Positions 6,871 through 10,220 of a stretch of DNA of 10,220 bases are shown piece by piece. Source of the DNA: Nitrospinae bacterium RIFCSPLOWO2_12_FULL_45_22 (GTDB lineage Bacteria > 2-12-FULL-45-22); NCBI GenBank assembly GCA_001803565.1, contig MHDQ01000101.1, positions 1 through 10,220 on the forward strand, in the 5' to 3' direction. The notes under the pieces are model-generated. The model did not search any database. It was not told where the DNA came from and was given only the letters and a program-made list of their open reading frames with translations. How positions within the stretch are numbered: position 1 is the stretch's first letter; every line of letters starts with the position of its first letter. A program made the position numbers and the translations under genes.

Positions 6871-7013
6871 TTAACTTGCTGGGTAACAGTTCAGGTTCTT
6901 TGTCATTTCGAGCGCAGCGAGAAATCTTTCCGAGACCGGAGCTAAATAAAGATTCCTCCCTTCGGTCGGAATGACATTCATTTTCGATAGGGGCTGAACT
7001 GTTAACTTGCTGG
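6871..7013. mobile_element. MITE-like element with terminal inverted repeats and flanking direct repeats
   Basis: Perfect 11-bp inverted ends, TAACAGTTCAG at 6884-6894 and CTGAACTGTTA at 6994-7004, bound a 121-bp non-coding core. Immediately outside are direct repeats of ACTTGCTGG (6874-6882 and 7005-7013); the match extends to TTAACTTGCTGG because the right end also finishes in TTA. This is what an insertion with a 9-bp target duplication would leave. Inner arms include TGTCATT (6901-6907) with AATGACA (6970-6976) and AATCTTT (6923-6929) with AAAGATT (6948-6954). The core is related to that of the 4490-4643 element. No transposase is present, so it would have to be mobilised in trans. Confidence 0.75.
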
Positions 7014-7032
7014 TATAGGAATTTTCTTTTTT

Positions 7033-7264
7033 GACAGGATTTACAGGATAAACCCTTATGCCCCAGGGGGCGTCACCAAACATGAAAATATCCATATTCA
7101 CCGCAGACGCAGAGGCGCTGAGTCTTCTTACGGATCGTAAGGGGTAAGGCGTGAGGGGGTATCTCCTTACGCCTAATGCTCTCACGCCTTACGGGTCTTC
7201 TCTGCGTCTCCGCTCCTCTGCGGTGAAGGCTTACAAAAAATTTGCAAATCCTCTTAATCCTGCC
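7033..7264. repeat. 232-bp nested palindromic repeat
   Basis: Outer arms at 7033-7049 (two ACAGGAT units 9 bp apart) and 7248-7264 match as inverted repeats at 14 of 17 positions. Inside them are TTCACCGCAGA (7097-7107) with TCTGCGGTGAA (7217-7227), AGACGCAGAG (7105-7114) with CTCTGCGTCT (7200-7209), and GTAAGGCGTGAG (7144-7155) with CTCACGCCTTAC (7181-7192), plus a small TTACG/CGTAA hairpin at 7128-7140. From memory, CACCGCAGA..CGCAGAG and tandem ACAGGATT strings are widespread intergenic repeats in environmental bacteria. No coding capacity is apparent. Confidence 0.8.
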
Positions 7265-7265
7265 T

Positions 7266-7286
7266 AAAAAGCGCCGCCGAAGGCGG
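7266..7286 (-). terminator. Probable intrinsic terminator of the thiolase gene
   Basis: On the minus strand, CCGCC-TTC-GGCGG (7286-7274) forms a 5-bp GC hairpin followed by CGC and then five T residues (7270-7266). It begins about 20 bp after the thiolase stop. The hairpin is short and three bases separate it from the T run, so confidence is moderate. Confidence 0.55.
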
Positions 7287-7306
7287 TTAATTTGAGGCCG
7301 GTATTG

Positions 7307-8494
7307 TCAAATAGTAAATATGGATACAGTGCCGGCTGCGGTATCATTACCAATCCAGCCCCCGGCATTCTGAGTTAATCCTACTTTAGCCCCTTTAACC
7401 TGTCTTTGTCCAGCATGTCCCCGCAATTGCCAAACGACTTCGGCTATCTGGGCCAGGCCCGAAGCCCCTACTGGATGTCCTTTAGCACAAAGCCCCCCAC
7501 TGGTATTTACCGGGATAGATCCCCCTAACCACGTCTTGCCTTCATCAATTAACCAGCCACCTTCCCCCTTAGGGCAAAGGTCCAGATCTTCGTAAGCAAA
7601 GAGCTCTGCCGGTGTAGTTGCATCATGCACTTCGGCAATATTCACATCTTCAGCTCCTAAACCGGCTATCTCGTAAGCCTGCCTAGCAGCCCTCTCAATT
7701 AAACTCGGTGTGGTGATGTCTCGCTCCATACCGGATTTTAGTATAGTAGCAGCTACATTAATGGGCTTACTAGAGGCTCTTTTAGCAAATTGGGGACTGC
7801 ATAAGATAGCAGCCGCTGCTCCATCTCCTAAAGGGGAGCACATAAGGAGGGTTAAGGGATAAACTATTAATGGAGAATTCAAAACCTCTTCCACAGTGCA
7901 TTCTTTTTGATATTGAGCATGGGGATTCAGGCAACCATTATAGTGATTTTTTACTGCTACCTTGGCAAATTGTTCTCTAGTGGTTCCATATTTTTCCATA
8001 TGCTTGATGGCCAGACCAGCATAAAGGTCCATAAACATACTCCGGCTAGGTAGCCCTCCCTCCTGGGCCTTGGACCCTTGCGCATGTTCCTCTACGTCTA
8101 CCGCAGCGGCTAATGCATTAAATGATTTAGCTTTATCCTGATGATAGAGTTTTTCTATGCCTAAGGCCAGGACTACATCATAGAGCCCCGAGGCAATAGC
8201 CATCCAGGCCTGATGGAAAGCGGTGGAGGCACTAGCGCAGGCATTCTCCAAATTTATCACCGGAATATCGCCTATACCCATATGGCGCAAAATGACCTGC
8301 CCTCTGATACATTCCTGCCCGGTTATAAGGCCCATTACGGCACTGCCTACAAAGGCTGCCTGGAGATCCTCTTTTTTTAAACCAGCATCAGCAAGGGCCG
8401 CCTGGACTGCTTCAACGCCTAAATCCTTGATACTTCGATCCAAAAATTTCCCAAATTTAGTCATCCCAACACCTACCACCTTTACTTGCTGCAT
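7307..8494 (-). CDS. SCP-x-type thiolase family protein
   Basis: This 395-aa protein has the full length of a thiolase. It belongs to the non-condensing or SCP-x-like branch, which usually cleaves or forms beta-ketoacyl-CoA thioesters in the cytoplasm. The nucleophilic cysteine is C86 in ENACASAS. The later active-site region has VHDATTPAE with H290, and SGGLCAKGHPVGASG with C336 and H340. The N-terminal VKVVGVGMTKFGKF start is typical of this group. The ATG at 8494 is preceded by a GGGGGA site. Many bacterial relatives sit beside a small DUF35/OB-fold partner and acyl-CoA genes, but none is seen here; the neighbour upstream is a toxin-antitoxin-like cluster ending 33 bp away. The substrate is unknown. 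The likely terminator lies at 7266-7286. Confidence 0.92.
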   Translation of the reverse strand: MQQVKVVGVGMTKFGKFLDRSIKDLGVEAVQAALADAGLKKEDLQAAFVGSAVMGLITGQECIRGQVILRHMGIGDIPVINLENACASASTAFHQAWMAIASGLYDVVLALGIEKLYHQDKAKSFNALAAAVDVEEHAQGSKAQEGGLPSRSMFMDLYAGLAIKHMEKYGTTREQFAKVAVKNHYNGCLNPHAQYQKECTVEEVLNSPLIVYPLTLLMCSPLGDGAAAAILCSPQFAKRASSKPINVAATILKSGMERDITTPSLIERAARQAYEIAGLGAEDVNIAEVHDATTPAELFAYEDLDLCPKGEGGWLIDEGKTWLGGSIPVNTSGGLCAKGHPVGASGLAQIAEVVWQLRGHAGQRQVKGAKVGLTQNAGGWIGNDTAAGTVSIFTI

Positions 8495-8527
8495 TTCATT
8501 TCCCCCAGTAAAGTTGCGGGCACTGGG

Positions 8528-8737
8528 CTATTCCTTCCAGTGCTCTCTTGCCCTTTCAAATATTTCGTCTATTGTCTGTCCTTCGTAAAGCCGCCGAGAG
8601 ATTTCCACATAGTCGGTAGGCTCACGGTGAAGCAAAGTAAGGAATTTGAGTGCGGTAGCAGGGCCAAGAGCCTTGTTTAAGGCTTCTATCCCTCTAATCC
8701 TGATCTCTGTGTCATCCATCATTCCTGCCTTTTCCAT
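8528..8737 (-). CDS. Small PIN-associated protein, putative antitoxin
   Basis: This 69-aa helical, charged protein contains IRIRGIEALNKALGPATALKF and then LLHREPTDYVEISRRLYEG, ending in an acidic, aromatic tail. From memory, short proteins of this pattern are often found next to PIN-domain toxins and are treated as uncharacterised antitoxin-like partners; I cannot run the search to confirm it. The ATG at 8737 overlaps the stop of the upstream PIN fragment (TGATG) and has an excellent AGGAGG site, so it should be well translated even if the upstream gene is broken. Later Met codons at residues 6 and 7 are alternative starts. With its toxin truncated, the gene may be a relic or a free antitoxin. 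Confidence 0.75.
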   Translation of the reverse strand: MEKAGMMDDTEIRIRGIEALNKALGPATALKFLTLLHREPTDYVEISRRLYEGQTIDEIFERAREHWKE

Positions 8738-9033
8738 CAGCTCACCTCCTGCCTAATATAATCTACCGGATTCATAACCACCGTCTCAAGTTTTAATCGT
8801 TTAGCTTGCCTAATTACTCTATCATCACATGTCAGGAAAACGTTGGCGCCATCATATGAAGCACACGCCAAATGAATGGCATCTTTAGCTGAAAGCCTTT
8901 CTTTCTTCTGGAATGATTTAGCAAGCTTATAGATTTCTTCCTCTGGGCCTGCCCGTGCTTTGCAAAGAGCAGCAAGACGAAAGATCTCGTATTTCCGCTT
9001 TCTTTTACTCTGGTAACTGCAATTCTTCAGCAC
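8737..9033 (-). pseudogene. PIN-domain toxin lacking its N-terminal half
   Basis: PIN-domain proteins are Mg-dependent ribonucleases, usually VapC-like toxins. The frame (98 codons from a GTG) shows only the C-terminal half of such a fold: LSAKDAIHLACASYDGANVF with D51, then LTCDDRVIRQA with D70/D71, and MNPVDYI near the end. The usual N-terminal strand with its first catalytic Asp, and the following Glu, are absent. An in-frame stop lies two codons before the GTG, so they are not encoded upstream. Homology-like sequence begins about residue 12, just where the preceding nucleotidyltransferase gene ends, and the two frames overlap by 29 bp. This looks like a deletion junction. Without the first acidic residues it should be inactive. 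A diverged short but functional protein is the less likely alternative. Confidence 0.65.
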
Positions 9034-9577
9034 CTCTTAAAATAGTCTCAAGAAGGGCCTCTACTCCCAACTCCCTAGCCCACTTCCGCAAATACTCTCT
9101 GTCTAACCTCTCCCATTGAACTACTGCTACTCCCAATGCATCTCGAAATTGAAGCTCTGACCCACTTTCTCTAGACCATTCTAATTTACTCAATATTGCA
9201 TCCTCTGGAGAAAGAACATAAACCTCAATCCCCAAAATGTTTGCGCTTAACCGTCTCATGAATTCCTCATGGCTAAATGCACGGTCCTTGCAAATTATTA
9301 AATCTGCTTTCCAACCTGTTTGATGGTCAATCACATTGAACATAGATCGATTTTGAAATGCTTCCTGGGCAACCTCTGGACTGATATAATATCCTTCCCC
9401 TAAAGATTGGGTAAAAGCATTCAACTGCTCTAATGTGGGAGCGATTATCAAGTCTATATCATTTGTCGCTCGTGGTTCTCCGTGCAGACTACTTCCCAGT
9501 GATCCCGAAATCATATAGGGTATCCCCACTTCATCCAACTTTGCCAAAAGCCTCCCTAAGAAGTCCTTTTGACTCAT
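9005..9577 (-). CDS. MNT/AbiEii-type nucleotidyltransferase
   Basis: This 190-aa protein has the polymerase-beta-like nucleotidyltransferase signature. GS at residues 25-26 is followed by the DxD pair D40/D42 in RATNDIDLII, and a third Asp (D92) sits in WKADLIICKD, so the metal-binding triad is intact. A helical C-terminal part follows (SPEDAILSKLEWSRESGSEL, then FRDALGVA), as in the AbiEii/DUF6036-like group. Members of this fold act as toxins that transfer nucleotides to tRNA or proteins, or as antitoxin modifiers in HEPN/MNT systems; which applies here is not visible. The ATG overlaps the stop of the 86-aa upstream gene (TAATG) and has a GAGGTAAAGG ribosome site, so the two form a coupled pair. 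The length appears complete, and the 3' end overlaps the PIN remnant. Confidence 0.87.
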   Translation of the reverse strand: MSQKDFLGRLLAKLDEVGIPYMISGSLGSSLHGEPRATNDIDLIIAPTLEQLNAFTQSLGEGYYISPEVAQEAFQNRSMFNVIDHQTGWKADLIICKDRAFSHEEFMRRLSANILGIEVYVLSPEDAILSKLEWSRESGSELQFRDALGVAVVQWERLDREYLRKWARELGVEALLETILRGAEELQLPE

Positions 9578-9837
9578 TAACCCTTTACCTCAATATCAGG
9601 ATAAGATTGATTGAATAATTCTTCCCCAATAGCGATCCGAAGAGTTGCCAAACGTATCATTTTGTCATCGTAGTCAGGGTGCCTCTGTCGAACCCCAGAC
9701 TCAATAATTGCACGAAGTCCATCACTAAGTTCAATAGCCATGCTGGCTCGACCTGTAATGCCTATTTTACGAAGAATAGAGAATCGTATACGAGCAGCCT
9801 CTAGGGTTGTATCTCCTGAGACTATGCTTAAATCCAT
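9577..9837 (-). CDS. Small protein paired with the nucleotidyltransferase, putative antitoxin
   Basis: This 86-aa, mostly helical protein includes RFSILRKIGITGRASMAIEL, then LRAIIESGVRQRHPDYDDK and RLATLRIAIGEELF. From memory, proteins of this size and pattern (a RAxMAxELS-type helix, then RHPxxxxxxxRLA) often lie directly before nucleotidyltransferases of the kind found next here and are suspected antitoxins or partner subunits; no named family can be given with certainty. The ATG at 9837 has a good GAGG site 6 nt upstream. The stop overlaps the start of the nucleotidyltransferase by one base. There is no signal peptide. The promoter is probably in the 220-bp gap upstream, but I see no strong match to consensus there. 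Confidence 0.82.
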   Translation of the reverse strand: MDLSIVSGDTTLEAARIRFSILRKIGITGRASMAIELSDGLRAIIESGVRQRHPDYDDKMIRLATLRIAIGEELFNQSYPDIEVKG

Positions 9838-9872
9838 TGTTTTCCTCTATAATATCTACTTACACATTTTGT

Positions 9873-9963
9873 GATGGCAGATAACGTTCCCAGCATTAAG
9901 GAAGTCCTGAGCCTTAGCGAAGGATTTGGGTGAGTGCCATCAGGCACGAACCTTTTATGCTGT
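9873..9963. repeat. Imperfect palindromic repeat upstream of the nucleotidyltransferase module
   Basis: GATGGCA (9873-9879) faces TGCCATC (9935-9941), and CAGCATTAAGG (9891-9901) faces CCTTTTATGCTG (9952-9963) with two mismatches. Inner hairpins are CCTT-AGCG-AAGG (9912-9923) and TGCC-ATCA-GGCA (9935-9946). The TCCTGAGCC..AGCGAAGGA type core resembles, from memory, a widespread bacterial intergenic repeat. It lies just upstream of the start of the coupled gene pair and could overlap its promoter. Confidence 0.6.
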
Positions 9964-10061
9964 GTTAGGAGACCGTTTTGCTTGGTATCCTCTATATAAA
10001 TCTTATTATACGTAATTCCCGACGAATCTCAATTGCATAACTCAACTACTGCATCATCATC

Positions 10062-10220
10062 CTATTTTAGGATAGATTCTGTAACAAGGATTTTATGGGA
10101 AATTGAGAGAAATTCAGAAAAATGCTTATGATAATAAGCGTCAGTAGATGTATAATCTAACATTCCATCTTGTCCCTCTTTTTTGAATTGCTTCTCTAAT
10201 ATGCGAAAAGCTAATGCTTC
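10062..10220 (-). CDS. 3' end of an unrecognised gene, cut by the window edge
   Basis: Reading the minus strand from the window end gives 52 uninterrupted codons before a TAG at 10064-10062. The residues include EALAFRILEKQFKKEG, then DYTSTDAYYHKHFSEF and the C-terminal ISHKILVTESILK. The composition is protein-like, with balanced Lys and Glu, aromatics and a predicted helix at the start. The start codon is outside the window. I do not recognise the family. It runs in the same direction as the nucleotidyltransferase module 224 bp downstream. The stop lies within a small palindrome (ATCCTA 10059-10064, TAGGAT 10068-10073) that lacks a T run. Confidence 0.6.
   Translation of the reverse strand, partial: EALAFRILEKQFKKEGQDGMLDYTSTDAYYHKHFSEFLSISHKILVTESILK

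Larger units (their letters stand above)
6754..7306. other. Repeat-rich gene-free region between thiolase and gltX genes
   Basis: This roughly 550-bp stretch holds no credible gene. It contains a MITE-like element (6871-7013), a larger nested palindrome (7033-7264) and a probable terminator of the thiolase gene (7266-7286). The 6792-6870 part shows nothing I can name. A 104-codon minus-strand frame at 6871-7185 is only a translation of the repeats. Confidence 0.7.

Noticed and set aside
6871-7185. 104-codon minus-strand frame in the repeat region
   Set aside because: Its whole length is translated dispersed repeat (PTEGRNLYLAPVSE-type string) and there is no ribosome site.
7033-7264. CRISPR array in the repeat region
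   Set aside because: Repeats are inverted and nested, not direct with regular unique spacers, and no cas gene is nearby.
8223-8588. 121-codon + strand frame opposite the thiolase gene
   Set aside because: It is a shadow of the thiolase coding strand and covers its active-site region.

Overview
The window looks like a piece of a chromosome from a Gram-negative (diderm), moderately AT-rich, probably uncultured bacterium. Two predicted lipoproteins and an LpoA-like periplasmic protein point to an outer membrane. Many palindromic dispersed repeats and toxin-antitoxin-type genes fit Desulfobacterota, Nitrospirota or a related candidate lineage. I cannot place the species from the sequence, and no phage or plasmid core genes are visible.

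Left part, + strand (1-2621): a cold-shock protein gene has its own promoter, a structured leader and a strong intrinsic terminator. It is followed by khpA, a small KH-domain RNA-binding protein gene, and by a 620-aa TPR plus type I periplasmic-binding protein of the LpoA-like kind. A short REP-like palindrome (2622-2639) separates these genes from the convergent operon that follows.

Middle part, - strand (6768 down to 2688): gltX (glutamyl-tRNA synthetase) leads an apparent four-gene unit. Next come a small lipoprotein with a carboxypeptidase-regulatory-like beta-sandwich domain, a short secreted TerB/EF-hand-like helical protein, and a 488-aa HEAT-like cytoplasmic protein of unknown function. 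A 154-bp imperfect palindrome sits between the second and third genes and creates a false N-terminal extension on the third.

Right part, - strand (10220 down to 7307): the genes in transcription order are the 3' end of an unrecognised gene cut by the window edge, a small antitoxin-like gene, a MNT/AbiEii-type nucleotidyltransferase, a PIN-domain toxin lacking its N-terminal half, a small protein of the kind that accompanies PIN toxins, and an SCP-x-type thiolase. The four genes before the thiolase overlap or are coupled and look like two toxin-antitoxin modules joined by a deletion. Between the thiolase and gltX lies a gene-free stretch of about 550 bp, largely made of nested palindromic elements. 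One has 11-bp terminal inverted repeats and 9-bp flanking direct repeats, as expected of a MITE-like insertion.

Nothing here is a clear new defence or metabolic system. The points most worth a second look are the cold-shock leader, the gltX-linked uncharacterised operon, the spliced toxin-antitoxin cluster and the repeat families.
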